A stretch of DNA of 64,000 bases from Sphingobium sp. WTD-1 (lineage in GTDB: Bacteria; Pseudomonadota; Alphaproteobacteria; Sphingomonadales; Sphingomonadaceae). How positions within the stretch are numbered: position 1 is the first letter of the stretch; each line of letters begins with the position of its first letter. Where the stretch lies: the NCBI RefSeq assembly GCF_030128825.1, contig NZ_CP119127.1:602001-666000 (forward strand), in the 5' to 3' direction. This document shows, in pieces, positions 32,635 through 42,472 of the stretch. Position numbers and translations under genes: made by a program. The notes under the pieces are model-generated. The model was not told where the DNA came from, searched no databases, and saw only the letters and a list, made by a program, of their open reading frames with translations.

Positions 32635-33416
32635 CCGTCCACTTCATCGGCGCCGGGCCTGGTGCCGCCGATCTTCTCACCCTGCGCGGTCGCGACCTGA
32701 TCGCCGCCAGCCCGGTCTGCATCTATGCCGGATCGCTGATCCCGGCGGCGGTGCTCGACCATTGCCCGCCCGGCGCGCGGATCGTAAACAGCGCACCGCT
32801 TGATCTCGACGCGATCATGGCGGAAATCATGGCTGCCCATAACATCGGTCGGGATGTGGCCCGATTGCATTCGGGCGATCTGTCGGTCTGGTCGGCCATG
32901 GGGGAACAGATACGTCGCCTGCGCGCGCTCGACATCCCGTTCACCGTCACGCCCGGCGTCCCCGCCTTTGCCGCCGCTGCCGCCGCACTGGAATGCGAAC
33001 TGACCCTGCCCGGCCTTGCCCAGTCGCTGGTCCTCACCCGCACCCCCGGCCGCGCCAGCAGCATGCCCGACGGGGAGAGCCTGGCCCTTTTCGCAGCAAC
33101 TGGCGCGACCCTTGCCATCCATCTGTCGATCCACAATCTGGCGCAGGTCGTGGCGGATCTCAGCGCGGCCTATGGCGCAGACTGCCCGGTCGCAGTCGTC
33201 TGGCGCGCCAGTTGGCCCGACCAGCGGATCGTGCATGCGACATTGGCAACGATAGAGGCGGCCGTCGCATCCAGCATGGAGCGAACCGCTGTCATTCTCG
33301 TCGGCCGCGTGCTGGCGCCTGGCGACTTTGGCGAAAGCAGCCTCTATGCCGCCGGCTATGATCGGCGCTTCCGGCCGCGCAATGCGGCATCGCTCTTTGC
33401 CGGGCCATCGGAATGA
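32631..33416 (+). CDS. cobM: Precorrin-4 C11-methyltransferase CobM
   Basis: A 261-residue tetrapyrrole methylase (CobM/CbiF). Motifs include [53 protein letters not shown] and [16 protein letters not shown]. It methylates precorrin-4 at C11. AAGGAG lies 8 bases before ATG 32631, giving it a strong ribosome site in addition to ATGA coupling. Confidence 0.95.
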   Translation: MTVHFIGAGPGAADLLTLRGRDLIAASPVCIYAGSLIPAAVLDHCPPGARIVNSAPLDLDAIMAEIMAAHNIGRDVARLHSGDLSVWSAMGEQIRRLRALDIPFTVTPGVPAFAAAAAALECELTLPGLAQSLVLTRTPGRASSMPDGESLALFAATGATLAIHLSIHNLAQVVADLSAAYGADCPVAVVWRASWPDQRIVHATLATIEAAVASSMERTAVILVGRVLAPGDFGESSLYAAGYDRRFRPRNAASLFAGPSE

Positions 33417-34714
33417 TTCCGCCCGGTCTGGTCATCTCCGCGCCAGCCTCGGGCACGGGCAAGACCACCGTCACGCTCGGCCTGCTGCGCGCGCTGGCAC
33501 AGGACAGCGTGCAGATCCAGCCCTTCAAATGCGGTCCCGACTATATCGACCCGGCCTTCCATCGTGCCGCCTGCGGCCGTGCCTCGTTCAACCTCGATAG
33601 CTGGACGATGGATGCCGGGACAATCAACAGGATCGCCGCCTGCCCCGCCGACATCGCCTTGGCCGAAGGGGCGATGGGCCTGTTCGACGGCGCGATGACC
33701 CACGGCGCGCTGGGCCATGGCACCAGCGCCGACATCGCCCGCCACATGGGATGGCCGGTGATCCTGGTACTCGACATTGCTGGCCAGGCGCAATCCGTCG
33801 CTGCCGTCGCCCAGGGTTTCACACACTTCGATCCCAGCGTGCAGGTTGCCGGCGTGATCCTCAACCGCGTTGGCAGCATGCGGCACGAACGGCTGGCCCG
33901 CGCCGCGCTGGCAGCGGCCGACATCCCCCTGTTCGGCGCGTTGCATCGTGATACCGCCCTCCACCTGCCCGAACGACATCTGGGGCTGGTGCAGGCGCAG
34001 GAACATGCCGCCCTGGATGACGCGATCGCCATCATGGCTGCGCGGCTGCGCGAAGGCGTGGACCTGACGGCGATCCGCGCCGCCGCACGCGGCGGTCGCG
34101 CTCAACCGCCTGCATGCTGGCCTGCCCCCCCTGCCCAGCGCATCGCCATCGCACAGGATGCCGCCTTCTCGTTCCTCTACCCCCATCAACTCGACGCATG
34201 GCGCCACGCCGGGGCACAAATCCTGCCCTTCTCGCCGCTGGCGGACGAGGCGCCGGACGCCGACGCCGACATGGTCTGGCTCCCCGGCGGCTATCCCGAA
34301 CTCCATGCCGGACGAATCGCAGCGGCGGAACATTTCATGGCTGGTCTGCGCCGCCATGCCGCAACCCGGCCGGTCCACGGCGAATGCGGCGGCTATATGG
34401 TTCTGGGCGCGGCAATCGTCGACCACGACGGCACCGAACATGCCATGGCCGGCCTGCTGGGCCTGGTCACCAGCCATGCCGAACGACGTCTGCATCTGGG
34501 CTATCGCCAGGCCGAACTACGCGCGCCGCTGCCGGGCCTTCCCATCGGCACCCGCCTGCTTGGGCATGAATTCCACTATTCCACCATTCTAGCCCAACCC
34601 GATCCCCCGCTGATGAACGTCGCCGACGCGGATGGCGCACCCGTGACCGAATCCGGCTCCTATCGCGGCCATGTCAGCGGCAGTTTCTTCCACCTGATCG
34701 CGAGCATGCCATGA
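33413..34714 (+). CDS. cobB: Hydrogenobyrinic acid a,c-diamide synthase CobB
   Basis: A 433-residue ATP- and glutamine-dependent amidase (CobB/CbiA). The N-terminal P-loop is [33 protein letters not shown] and [14 protein letters not shown] are substrate and metal segments. The C-terminal class I glutamine amidotransferase domain has the nucleophile Cys in [11 protein letters not shown]. It amidates the a and c side chains of hydrogenobyrinic acid. Coupled at both ends by ATGA. Confidence 0.95.
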   Translation: MIPPGLVISAPASGTGKTTVTLGLLRALAQDSVQIQPFKCGPDYIDPAFHRAACGRASFNLDSWTMDAGTINRIAACPADIALAEGAMGLFDGAMTHGALGHGTSADIARHMGWPVILVLDIAGQAQSVAAVAQGFTHFDPSVQVAGVILNRVGSMRHERLARAALAAADIPLFGALHRDTALHLPERHLGLVQAQEHAALDDAIAIMAARLREGVDLTAIRAAARGGRAQPPACWPAPPAQRIAIAQDAAFSFLYPHQLDAWRHAGAQILPFSPLADEAPDADADMVWLPGGYPELHAGRIAAAEHFMAGLRRHAATRPVHGECGGYMVLGAAIVDHDGTEHAMAGLLGLVTSHAERRLHLGYRQAELRAPLPGLPIGTRLLGHEFHYSTILAQPDPPLMNVADADGAPVTESGSYRGHVSGSFFHLIASMP

Positions 34715-35508
34715 TCAACCTGCATCTCATCGGCATCGGCACCGGCAACCCTGATCATCTGACGGCGCAGGCGGTGCGAGCCATGAACGACGCCGACCTC
34801 ATCCTGTTGCCGCGCAAGGGCGATGCCAAGGTCGACCTCATCGACCTGCGCCGTGATATCTGCGCGGCCGTCCTCACCAGGCCGGTGCGGGTGATCGAGT
34901 TCGACCTGCCGGTCCGCGACGCCCGGCACGGCTATCTCGCCGGTGTACGCGATTGGCACGATGCCATCGCCCGGTCATGGACAGCACAGATCGCGCATCA
35001 TCTGTCCGATGGCGGGCGGCTGGCGCTGCTCGTCTGGGGCGATCCCTCGCTCTATGACAGCAGCCTGCGCATCGCTGACCGGCTGGCGCGCGATGGCCTG
35101 TCGATCAGCGTGCAGGTCATACCTGGCATCACCAGCATCCAAGCACTGACCGCCGCCCATGCCATTTCGCTCAACCGGCTGGGGCGGCCTGTCCTCATCA
35201 CCACCGGTCGCCAGTTGCGCGAACGGGGCTGGCCCTCAGGCGCGGACGATATCGTGGTCATGCTGGACGATGGCAGCGGCTTTGCCAGCCTCGATCCCCA
35301 CGGCATCGACATATGGTGGGGCGCCTATCTGGGCATGGCACAACAAGTGACCGACGCCGGGCCGCTGGGCGAGGCTGGGCCGCGCATCGCCGCTTTGCGG
35401 ACAGAAGCGCGCGCGCGCCATGGCTGGATCATGGATGTCTATCTGCTGCGCCGCCGTGCGGTCACGACCGATCCCGCCGCAACGGCAGGAGATCTTCCGG
35501 CCGGTTGA
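34711..35508 (+). CDS. cobF: Precorrin-6A synthase (deacetylating) CobF
   Basis: A 265-residue tetrapyrrole methylase that methylates C1 and releases acetate. It has LHLIGIGTGNPDHLTAQAVRAMNDADLILLPRKG, LLVWGDPSLYDSSLRIADRL, and QVIPGITSIQALTAAH. The CobF-specific GAYLGMAQQVTDAGPLGEAGPRI is near the C-terminus. It is the last gene of this operon. Its final 47 bases overlap the end of the convergent mobA gene. Confidence 0.94.
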   Translation: MINLHLIGIGTGNPDHLTAQAVRAMNDADLILLPRKGDAKVDLIDLRRDICAAVLTRPVRVIEFDLPVRDARHGYLAGVRDWHDAIARSWTAQIAHHLSDGGRLALLVWGDPSLYDSSLRIADRLARDGLSISVQVIPGITSIQALTAAHAISLNRLGRPVLITTGRQLRERGWPSGADDIVVMLDDGSGFASLDPHGIDIWWGAYLGMAQQVTDAGPLGEAGPRIAALRTEARARHGWIMDVYLLRRRAVTTDPAATAGDLPAG

Positions 35509-36001
35509 TGTTGGGCAGGACCAGCCCCGGCAGCGTCACGGTGCGCGCATCGATCCGCGCCAGCCAGCCCCGGATCGACCGGTTATTATCCTCCGCCAGA
35601 TGCGCATCCAGCTCAGGCGCCAGCGCGGCCGGCCACCAGCCGAGCAGCTGTTGCCCGTCGAGGATCGCCGCCCGTTCGCCGATCAGCAGCGCGGGCAGGT
35701 CGGCCGGATAGAAGGGCATGTCGCAGCCGCTGGTCAGCACGCCGTCAAAGCCGTGGGCCTGGGCATGATGCAACGCGGCGTTGAGGCCGCCCAGCGGCCC
35801 CATGTCCGGCCCCGGCCGGTCGGGCAGACTGAGTTGTCCGTCTTCAATCCGGCCACAGATCGCGATCGCGGCGACATGGGGGAACAGCGCGTCGATCGCA
35901 TGGTCGATCAGCCGCCGGCCGTCGAGCAGCGCCGCCGCCTTGTCGCTGCCGAAGCGGGTCGCGCGCCCGCCCGCCATTATCGCCCCCAACAGCCTGGCCA
36001 T
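35462..36001 (-). CDS. mobA: Molybdenum cofactor guanylyltransferase MobA
   Basis: A 179-residue MobA that attaches GMP to molybdopterin for bis-MGD enzymes. It shows the nucleotide-binding start LGAIMAGGRATRFGSDKAAALLDGRRLIDHAI, then GPLGGLNAALHHA, VLTSGCDMPFYPADL and a late LPNINRPEDL. ATG 36001 starts the homology; the upstream frame is open but unrelated. Slightly short for the family (about 190-200). No other molybdenum cofactor genes are in the window. Confidence 0.9.
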   Translation of the reverse strand: MARLLGAIMAGGRATRFGSDKAAALLDGRRLIDHAIDALFPHVAAIAICGRIEDGQLSLPDRPGPDMGPLGGLNAALHHAQAHGFDGVLTSGCDMPFYPADLPALLIGERAAILDGQQLLGWWPAALAPELDAHLAEDNNRSIRGWLARIDARTVTLPGLVLPNINRPEDLLPLRRDRS

Positions 36002-36117
36002 GCCCGTTCCCCCGCTGATCCGCTGCCGTCCGCTTTGACATTGGCAGGGCACAGGGGCAAGGGTTCGCGCCGATGGCAGGCGCGCCCCGCGCGCCGCTCC
36101 TTCCCGGCGAGACCCCG

Positions 36118-37290
36118 ATGCATCTGCATGATTTCGATATCGACCTGTTCCTGCGCGACTATTGGCAGCAAAGACCGCTGCTGATCCGCAATCCATGGGT
36201 GCAATGGAGCAATCCACTGGCACCCGAGGAACTGGCCGGTCTGGCCTGCGAGGAAGGCGTCGAGTCGCGGCTAGTGGTGCAGGCGGACGGCGACTGGACG
36301 ATGGAACAGGGGCCGCTGGCCGAGGATCGCTTCGCGTCGCTCGGCGCCAGCCCCTGGACCCTGCTGGTGCAGGCGGTCGATCATCAGGTGCCCGATGTCG
36401 CGGCGCTGATTGCCCCGTTCCGCTTCATCCCGGACTGGCGGATCGACGATATCATGGTCAGCTATGCCAGCGACGGCGGCGGCGTCGGCCCGCATTTCGA
36501 CCAATATGACGTCTTCCTGATCCAGGGCGCGGGCCGCCGCCGCTGGCGCATCGGCCAGGCGTGCGACGATAGCAGCCCGCTGCGCCCCCATGCCGATCTG
36601 CGCCTGCTCGCCACGTTCGACGCGACCGACGAATGGGTGCTGGAGCCCGGCGACATCCTCTATGTCCCGCCCGGCATCGCTCATGATGGTGTCGCGGTGG
36701 GCGATGATTGCATGACCTATTCGGTCGGCTTTCGCGCGCCCGCGCGCAGCGAATTGATCGAGGGCTGGACCGATCGCCTGCTCGAAGCGCTGGGGGAGGA
36801 TGATCGCTATGCCGACCCCGCCTTGCCGCGTCAGGCCAATCCCGGCGAGATCGCCCCGGCCGCGCTGGCCCGGTTGCAGGCGATGGTGCTGGAGCAATTG
36901 GGCGATCCCGCCGGCTTTGCCCGCTGGTTCGGCGAATATAGCAGCACCCGCAAATATCCCGAGATCGACTGGTCGCCCGAAGCGGCGATCGACCCGGCAA
37001 CCATGCAGGCGCTGGTGGCGGAAGGCGCCCCCCTGCGCCGCAATCCGGCCAGCCGCTTCGCCTTCGTCCGGGCGGAAGACGCCATCATGCTGTTCGTCGA
37101 TGGCGCGTCGCATGACTGTATCGGCGCCAGCGCGGTGCTCGCGGAGCAATTGTGCGCGGACGAGGCGCTGGAGCTCGATCCGGCGCTGGCCGACGACGAT
37201 GCGGCGATCGCGCTGCTGGTGCTGCTCCACAATCAGGGCAGCATCGCGTTTGAGGACGACGAAGAGGAGGACGATGCATGGGACGACTGA
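36118..37290 (+). CDS. RoxA/YcfD-type JmjC ribosomal oxygenase
   Basis: A 390-residue JmjC-fold, Fe(II)/2-oxoglutarate-dependent oxygenase like YcfD/RoxA, which hydroxylates an arginine of ribosomal protein L16. It begins FDIDLFLRDYWQQRPLLIRN. The iron site HxD is in GPHFDQYDVFLIQG and the distal His in ILYVPPGIAHDGVAVG. A winged C-terminal region ends in an acidic tail. ATG 36118 fits homology; ATG 36073 would add 15 residues. It overlaps the start of the rRNA pseudouridine synthase gene by 13 bases, so both proteins probably act on the ribosome. Confidence 0.87.
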   Translation: MHLHDFDIDLFLRDYWQQRPLLIRNPWVQWSNPLAPEELAGLACEEGVESRLVVQADGDWTMEQGPLAEDRFASLGASPWTLLVQAVDHQVPDVAALIAPFRFIPDWRIDDIMVSYASDGGGVGPHFDQYDVFLIQGAGRRRWRIGQACDDSSPLRPHADLRLLATFDATDEWVLEPGDILYVPPGIAHDGVAVGDDCMTYSVGFRAPARSELIEGWTDRLLEALGEDDRYADPALPRQANPGEIAPAALARLQAMVLEQLGDPAGFARWFGEYSSTRKYPEIDWSPEAAIDPATMQALVAEGAPLRRNPASRFAFVRAEDAIMLFVDGASHDCIGASAVLAEQLCADEALELDPALADDDAAIALLVLLHNQGSIAFEDDEEEDDAWDD

Positions 37291-37844
37291 TCCTCCTCAA
37301 CAAGCCCTATGGCGTGCTCTGCCAGTTCAGCGACGAGCGCACCGGCCCGCCGCGCCCGACCCTGGCCGACTATGTCGACCAGCCCGGCGTCTATCCCGCC
37401 GGCCGGCTCGACCTCGACAGCGAGGGGCTGTTGCTGCTGACCGATGACGGCCGGTTGCAGGCGCGCATCGCCGACCCGCGCTTCAAGATGCCCAAAACCT
37501 ATCTGGTCCAGGTGGAGGGCGACCCCGACGATGCGCCGCTGGCGGCGCTGCGGCGCGGCCTGCAGCTGAAGGACGGCATGACCCTGCCGGCCGAGGTCGA
37601 GCGGATCGACGATCCCGCACTGTGGCCGCGCGACCCGCCGGTGCGGTTTCGCAAGAGCGTGCCCGATTGCTGGCTGCGCCTCACCATCCGCGAAGGCCGC
37701 AATCGGCAGGTCCGCCGCATGACCGCGGCGGTCGGCCTGCCGACCCTGCGTCTGGTCCGCTGGCGCATCGGCGACTGGACGATCGACGACATCGCGCCGG
37801 GCACATGGCGGGAGGCACCGGCGATCTTGCGCCAAGGCCGATAG
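37278..37844 (+). CDS. rluE: 23S rRNA pseudouridine synthase, RluE type
   Basis: A 188-residue pseudouridine synthase of the RsuA/RluE subfamily without an S4 domain. The start LILLNKPYGVLCQFSD, the catalytic-Asp motif GVYPAGRLDLDSEGLLLLTDDG and the late LTIREGRNRQVRRMTAAVGLPTLRLVR are characteristic. RluE modifies U2457 of 23S rRNA in E. coli; the same target is likely. It starts inside the 3' end of the oxygenase gene (13-base overlap). Confidence 0.9.
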   Translation: MGRLILLNKPYGVLCQFSDERTGPPRPTLADYVDQPGVYPAGRLDLDSEGLLLLTDDGRLQARIADPRFKMPKTYLVQVEGDPDDAPLAALRRGLQLKDGMTLPAEVERIDDPALWPRDPPVRFRKSVPDCWLRLTIREGRNRQVRRMTAAVGLPTLRLVRWRIGDWTIDDIAPGTWREAPAILRQGR

Positions 37845-37855
37845 AAGGCGCCTCT

Positions 37856-37905
37856 CCCGAAGTTCACAGTGTAAACGGGCTTTCGGGGCCTTTTGCGCCG
37901 GTTTT
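37856..37905 (+). repeat. Dispersed structured repeat, copy A
   Basis: CCCGAA (37856-37861) and TTCGGG (37882-37887) enclose GTTCACAGTGTAAAC and are followed by TTTTGCGCCGG. A homologous segment with the same paired ends is at 57748-57795. The similarity continues weakly through a GC-rich tail. It lies just after rluE. The rest of the 406-base interval 37845-38250 shows no convincing gene: only GC-rich sequence and a 30-codon frame. Confidence 0.6.
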
Positions 37906-38250
37906 GCGCCTGCCACGCACCGGTCGCGCGCAGGAAACGCGTCACTTCCAACAGGGGGTGGGCTATTGCGCCGCGCCCGGATCGCCCCCGCCGCGCGCCG
38001 CCGAGGCGACACCCATGCACCGGTTGCGCGCCGGGCAGGCACCGGGCGGAGAAGGTGGGTTGGCGAGAAAAAACGCTGTCGCATCGCCAAGGATAGAACA
38101 GAGACAGGGCGAGTAGGAAAGCGGTGCGAGATGGCTGTTTGTGAAGCGACCGATCGAGTGTCGGCACGAAGGGCAATGATGATCCCAGCCAAAGGCTATT
38201 GTGAACCGAACGACGACCGGTAAATCCATATTGTCGGGGAGAGCATCATT

Positions 38251-38742
38251 ATGGCGCGCGCATATATTCTGGGTCTTCTGACTTTTCTTAGCGCTTGTGA
38301 TGCAGACCCTGCAGTTCGGGAAGCTGTGGAGACAGGCGGATCAGAAAAGGAAATGATCTTTTCTCTCTACCCGCCGGGACAGGCCCCTTGGCAAAAGCGG
38401 TGCTTTGTAGATGGAGACAGCAATTCAACGCGATATGTGATGGGCAAAGCCCGACGCTACCAAGGCGTTTGGACGCGTGGATTTGAGCTTTCGAGCTTCG
38501 ACGAGAATACTCAATCGACTGGCTCGGGAAAGCCGGCCTCCATTTGGCTCGACATAACTGACAGGGATGACACTCCCGAATACGCACCGTCGAACGATGG
38601 CACCTATGAAGTTGCGTTCATTGGTCAGGAGCCGATTTGCGACCGTGGCTCCATCGGGCATGGTTTCGGCCATATGGAAGGATCGGATCGGCTGGTTTCA
38701 GTAACGCAAATTCTGTCGATCAAGCGCTTGGCCCACAAATAA
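38251..38742 (+). CDS. Hypothetical lipoprotein
   Basis: A 163-residue protein with a lipoprotein signal (LLTFLSAC, Cys at about 16). The mature part has no recognised domain; it contains two further Cys residues (RCFVDG and EPICDRG) that could form a disulfide. Base composition is visibly less GC-rich than neighbouring genes, with codons ending in A/T more frequent, suggesting recent acquisition or weak expression. GGGGAGAG lies 9 bases before ATG 38251. It stands alone between unrelated genes. Confidence 0.65.
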   Translation: MARAYILGLLTFLSACDADPAVREAVETGGSEKEMIFSLYPPGQAPWQKRCFVDGDSNSTRYVMGKARRYQGVWTRGFELSSFDENTQSTGSGKPASIWLDITDRDDTPEYAPSNDGTYEVAFIGQEPICDRGSIGHGFGHMEGSDRLVSVTQILSIKRLAHK

Positions 38743-38766
38743 TCGGGAGAATGGTGGACACTTTTC

Positions 38767-39252
38767 CTACCGCCCCATCTCCCCCACCGGCAGCACCGTC
38801 GTGAATTTCGTCACCGACAGGGCGAAGTGGGAGGAGGCGCCGCCGACCGAGGGGTGTTTGAGCAGGTTGCGCATCAGGAAATGCTCATAATCGGCGACGT
38901 CGGAGGCCACGACCCGCATCAGATAATCCCATTCGCCCGACATCAGATAGCATTCCATGATCTGCGGATGCGCCTCGACAAAGGCGTGGAAGGCGTCGAC
39001 GCTTTCGCTGGTGTGGCTCTTCATCCGCACGCTGCACAAGATGTTGACGGCATGGCCCAGCTTCTCCGCATCGGCGAGGCGCACCGCGCCCTTGAGCACG
39101 CCCATCTCCTCCAGCGCCCGGATCCGCCGCCAGCAGGACGGGGCGGTGCTGCCGACCCGTTCGGCGAGGTCGGCATTGCTGAGCGAGGCATCGCGCTGAA
39201 GCTCTGCGACGATGCGGCGGTCAAGTGCATCGAGATTGACGGATTTGTTCAT
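38767..39252 (-). CDS. Lrp/AsnC-family transcriptional regulator
   Basis: A 161-residue regulator. The N-terminal helix-turn-helix (LDRRIVAELQRDASLSNADLAERVGSTAPSCWRRIRALEEMGVL, about 10-53) is followed by an RAM ligand domain (CSVRMKSHT..., IMECYLMSGEWDYLMRVVASDVADYEHFLMRNLLKHPSV). It is divergent from phhA across 94 bases. Lrp/AsnC proteins commonly sense amino acids, so it probably responds to phenylalanine or tyrosine and controls the adjacent catabolic operon. Confidence 0.9.
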   Translation of the reverse strand: MNKSVNLDALDRRIVAELQRDASLSNADLAERVGSTAPSCWRRIRALEEMGVLKGAVRLADAEKLGHAVNILCSVRMKSHTSESVDAFHAFVEAHPQIMECYLMSGEWDYLMRVVASDVADYEHFLMRNLLKHPSVGGASSHFALSVTKFTTVLPVGEMGR

Positions 39253-39346
39253 GATGTTGCCGATCGGTGAATTAGTTTCGCAAAATCCTTTGTAAATCTT
39301 GCTCGATTGAAAGGCAATTCCGCCCGCTCTGTGAGAGATTGGGGTG
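39253..39346. promoter_or_regulatory. Divergent Lrp / phhA control region
   Basis: This 94-base AT-richer gap separates the starts of the Lrp-type regulator and phhA. It contains TTTCGCAAAATCCTTTGTAAA and GATTGAAAGGCAATTCC, AT-rich tracts of the kind Lrp-family proteins bind. No exact consensus or unambiguous promoter is assigned. Autoregulation and control of the aromatic amino acid operon are inferred from position. Confidence 0.4.
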
Positions 39347-40213
39347 ATGGTAGAGGAGCTCGATCCGCCCGCAGGCGCTGCCGCCGACTGGACGATCCCG
39401 CAGGCGTGGGACCGCTACAGCGCGGCCGAGCATGCGATGTGGGACGCCCTCTTCGCGCGCCAGTCCGCCATGCTGCCCGATCGGGTCGTGCCCGAGTTCA
39501 TGGCCGGGCTTGATATCCTGCGCATCAACCGCCCCGGCATCCCCAATTTCGAGGAATTGTCCGATCGGCTGATGCGGGCGACCGGCTGGCAGGTGGTGGC
39601 CGTGCCCGGCCTCGTCCCCGACCGGGTCTTCTTCGAGCATATGGCCAATCGCCGCTTCGTCGCCGGCCGCTTCATCCGTACCCCCGACCAGATCGATTAT
39701 CTGCAGGAGCCGGACATTTTTCACGATGTCTTCGGCCATGTGCCGCTGCTCGCGAACCCGGTCTTCGCCGACTATATGCAGGCCTATGGCGAGGGCGGGC
39801 TACGCGCCGCCGATCTGGGCGCGATCGAGCGGCTGGCCAGGCTTTACTGGTACACGGTCGAATTCGGCCTCATCCGCCGGCCAGAGGGGCTGCGCCTCTA
39901 TGGCGCGGGCATCGTCTCCTCCTATGGCGAATCCGTCTTCGCGCTCGACGATCCCTCGCCCCATCGCCTCGGCTTCGACCTCAGGCGGCTGATGCGCACC
40001 CGCTATCGCATCGACGATTACCAGCAGAGCTATTTCGTCATCGACAGTTTCGAGGATCTGCTGCGCCAGACGGTCGAGACCGACTTTGCCCCGCTTTACG
40101 CTGAATTGGCGGGGCAACCCGATTTCGCGACCGACGCGATCGCCGACACCGACATCATCTACACACAGGGCACCCAGGCCTATGCCCATGCCCGCGCTTC
40201 TGAGGTACTATGA
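39347..40213 (+). CDS. phhA: Phenylalanine 4-monooxygenase
   Basis: A 288-residue pterin-dependent hydroxylase that converts phenylalanine to tyrosine. The iron ligands are visible: HDVFGHVPLLANPVFADYMQAYGEG (two His) and the Glu in LYWYTVEFGLI. FFEHMANRRFVAGRFIRTPDQIDYLQEPD is the pterin/substrate region. ATG 39347 was preferred over the GTG one codon upstream. It opens the catabolic operon; no pterin-4a-carbinolamine dehydratase gene (phhB) is nearby. Coupled to the aminotransferase by ATGA. Confidence 0.95.
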   Translation: MVEELDPPAGAAADWTIPQAWDRYSAAEHAMWDALFARQSAMLPDRVVPEFMAGLDILRINRPGIPNFEELSDRLMRATGWQVVAVPGLVPDRVFFEHMANRRFVAGRFIRTPDQIDYLQEPDIFHDVFGHVPLLANPVFADYMQAYGEGGLRAADLGAIERLARLYWYTVEFGLIRRPEGLRLYGAGIVSSYGESVFALDDPSPHRLGFDLRRLMRTRYRIDDYQQSYFVIDSFEDLLRQTVETDFAPLYAELAGQPDFATDAIADTDIIYTQGTQAYAHARASEVL

Positions 40214-41421
40214 CAGACACGACCCTTCTTGCCCCGGCGCCCGGCCGGTCCCTGTTCGGTGCGCTCGATCGCCAGGCGCCCGACGCGCTGCTGGGGCTGA
40301 TCGCGCACTATCGCGCCGATCCGCGCGCCGACAAGATCGACCTGGGCGTCGGCGTCTATCGCGACGAAGCGGGCGCGACCCCGGTGATGCACGCGGTGAA
40401 GGCGGCCGAAGCGGTGCTGCTGGCCGAGCAGGGCAGCAAATCCTATCTGGGGCCGGAGGGTGACACGGGCTTTGTCGATCTGCTCGCCGGCATCGTCTTT
40501 GGTCCACTGGCAGGGTCCGATCGGATCGCCGGGGTGCAGACGCCCGGCGGCACCGGCGCGCTGCGGCTGGGCGCCGACCTGATCGCGCGCGCCCGTCCCG
40601 GTGCCACCGTGTGGATCGGCGATCCGACCTGGCCCAATCATGCGCCGATCTTTCGCGAGGCCGGGCTGACGCTGGCCTCGCACCGCTTTCTGGATGGTGG
40701 CGGCGCCGTCGATTTCGACGCGATGCTGGCCGATCTGGCCGCCGCGCAGGCCGGCGACGTGCTGCTGCTCCATGGCTGCTGCCACAATCCGACCGGCGTG
40801 GATTTCAGCGCCGATCAATGGACGGCGATCGCCGATCTGTGCGCGGCGCGCGGCCTGATCCCGTTCATCGACCTCGCCTATCAGGGGCTGGGCGACGGGC
40901 TGGAGGCGGATGCCGCCGCCACGCGCCGGATGCTGGCCGCCGTGCCCGATGCGCTGATCGCCTATAGCTGCGACAAGAATTTCGGCCTCTATCGCGAGCG
41001 GGTGGGGGCGCTGTGGGTACAAGGGGCGAATGCCGCGCTGACCGCGCTCGCCTTTTCCAACATCGTCGCGCTGGCGCGCGGCATCTGGTCGATGCCGCCC
41101 GATCATGGCGCGGCGATCGTGCGCACCATATTGGAACGGCCGGCGATGCGCGCCGAATGGACGAGCGAGCTGGACCAGATGCGCACCCGCATCAATGCGC
41201 TGCGCACCGCGCTGGCAGCCGCCCATCCGCAGCTTGCCGCCATTGCCGGCCAGCGCGGCATGTTCGCGATGCTGCCGGTCACGCCCGCCGCCGTCGCGGC
41301 GATGCGCGCCGACCATGGCATCTACATGGCCCGCAATGGCCGCATCAACATCGCCGGGCTGCGGCTCGACACGATTCCCGCCTTTGTCGCTGGCCTTTTG
41401 CCGCATCTGCCTTCTGCTTGA
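40210..41421 (+). CDS. tyrB: Aromatic amino acid aminotransferase
   Basis: A 403-residue class I aminotransferase of the TyrB/AspC subfamily. Motifs are DKIDLGVGVYRDEAGATPVM, the cofactor region QTPGGTGALRLGADL, LLLHGCCHNPTGVDF, PFIDLAYQGLGDGL and the PLP lysine in AYSCDKNFGLYRERVG. The C-terminal ARNGRINIAGL is typical. Between phhA and hppD, it should convert tyrosine to 4-hydroxyphenylpyruvate. Confidence 0.9.
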   Translation: MTDTTLLAPAPGRSLFGALDRQAPDALLGLIAHYRADPRADKIDLGVGVYRDEAGATPVMHAVKAAEAVLLAEQGSKSYLGPEGDTGFVDLLAGIVFGPLAGSDRIAGVQTPGGTGALRLGADLIARARPGATVWIGDPTWPNHAPIFREAGLTLASHRFLDGGGAVDFDAMLADLAAAQAGDVLLLHGCCHNPTGVDFSADQWTAIADLCAARGLIPFIDLAYQGLGDGLEADAAATRRMLAAVPDALIAYSCDKNFGLYRERVGALWVQGANAALTALAFSNIVALARGIWSMPPDHGAAIVRTILERPAMRAEWTSELDQMRTRINALRTALAAAHPQLAAIAGQRGMFAMLPVTPAAVAAMRADHGIYMARNGRINIAGLRLDTIPAFVAGLLPHLPSA

Positions 41422-41431
41422 GGAACCCGTC

Positions 41432-42472
41432 ATGACCAACGATCCCGCCAACCCGCTGGGCCTCAACGGCTTCGAGTTCGTCGAATTCACCTCACCCGAG
41501 CCCGAGAAGATGGCGGCCCAGTTCGAGCAACTGGGCTTCACCGCCACCCATCGGCACCCGACCAAGAACATCACCCGCTACAAGCAGGGGCGCATCAACC
41601 TGATGCTCAACCGCGACGATGCCGGGCGCGTCGCCGCCTTTCGTGGCGAACATGGTCCCTCGGCCAGCGCCATGGCGTTTCGCGTGGCCGATCCCGATGC
41701 CGCGCTGCGCTGGGCGCTCGATCATGGCGGCAAGCCGACGGACGAGAATGATACCGTGATCCAGGGGATTGGCGGCTCCTATCTCTATTTCATGCCCGAT
41801 GGCGGCGATCCCTATGCCGACTGGGCCGAGTTCCCCGGCTGGCGGGAAGCCGAAGCGCGCAACAATGTCGGCCTCGACCTGCTCGACCATCTGACCCACA
41901 ATGTGAAGCGTGGCCAGATGCGGGTGTGGAGCGAATTTTACCGCACCCTCTTCGGCTTCGAGGAGCAGAAATATTTCGATATCAAGGGCAAGGCGACCGG
42001 CCTGTTCAGCCAGGCGATGATCGCGCCGGACAAGGCGATCCGCATTCCCCTGAACGAGAGCCAGGACGACAAGAGCCAGATCGAGGAGTTCATCCGCGAC
42101 TATAATGGCGAGGGCATCCAGCATATCGCGCTGACCACCGCCAACATCTATGACACGGTCGAGCGGCTGCGCGCGCGCGGGGTGCGGCTGCAAGACACGA
42201 TCGAGACCTATTATGAGCTGGTCGACCAGCGCGTGCCGGGCCATGGCGAGGATCTGGAACGACTGAAGCGCAACCGCATTCTGATCGACGGCAATGTCGG
42301 TGAGGAGGGCATCTTGCTGCAGATCTTTACCGAGACGATGTTCGGCCCGATCTTCTTCGAGATCATCCAGCGCAAGGGCAATGAGGGCTTTGGCAATGGC
42401 AATTTCCAGGCCCTCTATGAATCGATCGAGCTGGACCAGATCCGTCGCGGCGTGATCACCGTCGATGAGTGA
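41432..42472 (+). CDS. hppD: 4-hydroxyphenylpyruvate dioxygenase
   Basis: A 346-residue extradiol-fold dioxygenase that converts 4-hydroxyphenylpyruvate to homogentisate. The iron ligands are His in [12 protein letters not shown], His in [11 protein letters not shown] and Glu in [21 protein letters not shown], which is the C-terminal signature. The N-terminal vicinal-oxygen-chelate domain starts at [13 protein letters not shown]. Its stop lies inside the first codons of hmgA (8-base overlap). Confidence 0.95.
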   Translation: MTNDPANPLGLNGFEFVEFTSPEPEKMAAQFEQLGFTATHRHPTKNITRYKQGRINLMLNRDDAGRVAAFRGEHGPSASAMAFRVADPDAALRWALDHGGKPTDENDTVIQGIGGSYLYFMPDGGDPYADWAEFPGWREAEARNNVGLDLLDHLTHNVKRGQMRVWSEFYRTLFGFEEQKYFDIKGKATGLFSQAMIAPDKAIRIPLNESQDDKSQIEEFIRDYNGEGIQHIALTTANIYDTVERLRARGVRLQDTIETYYELVDQRVPGHGEDLERLKRNRILIDGNVGEEGILLQIFTETMFGPIFFEIIQRKGNEGFGNGNFQALYESIELDQIRRGVITVDE

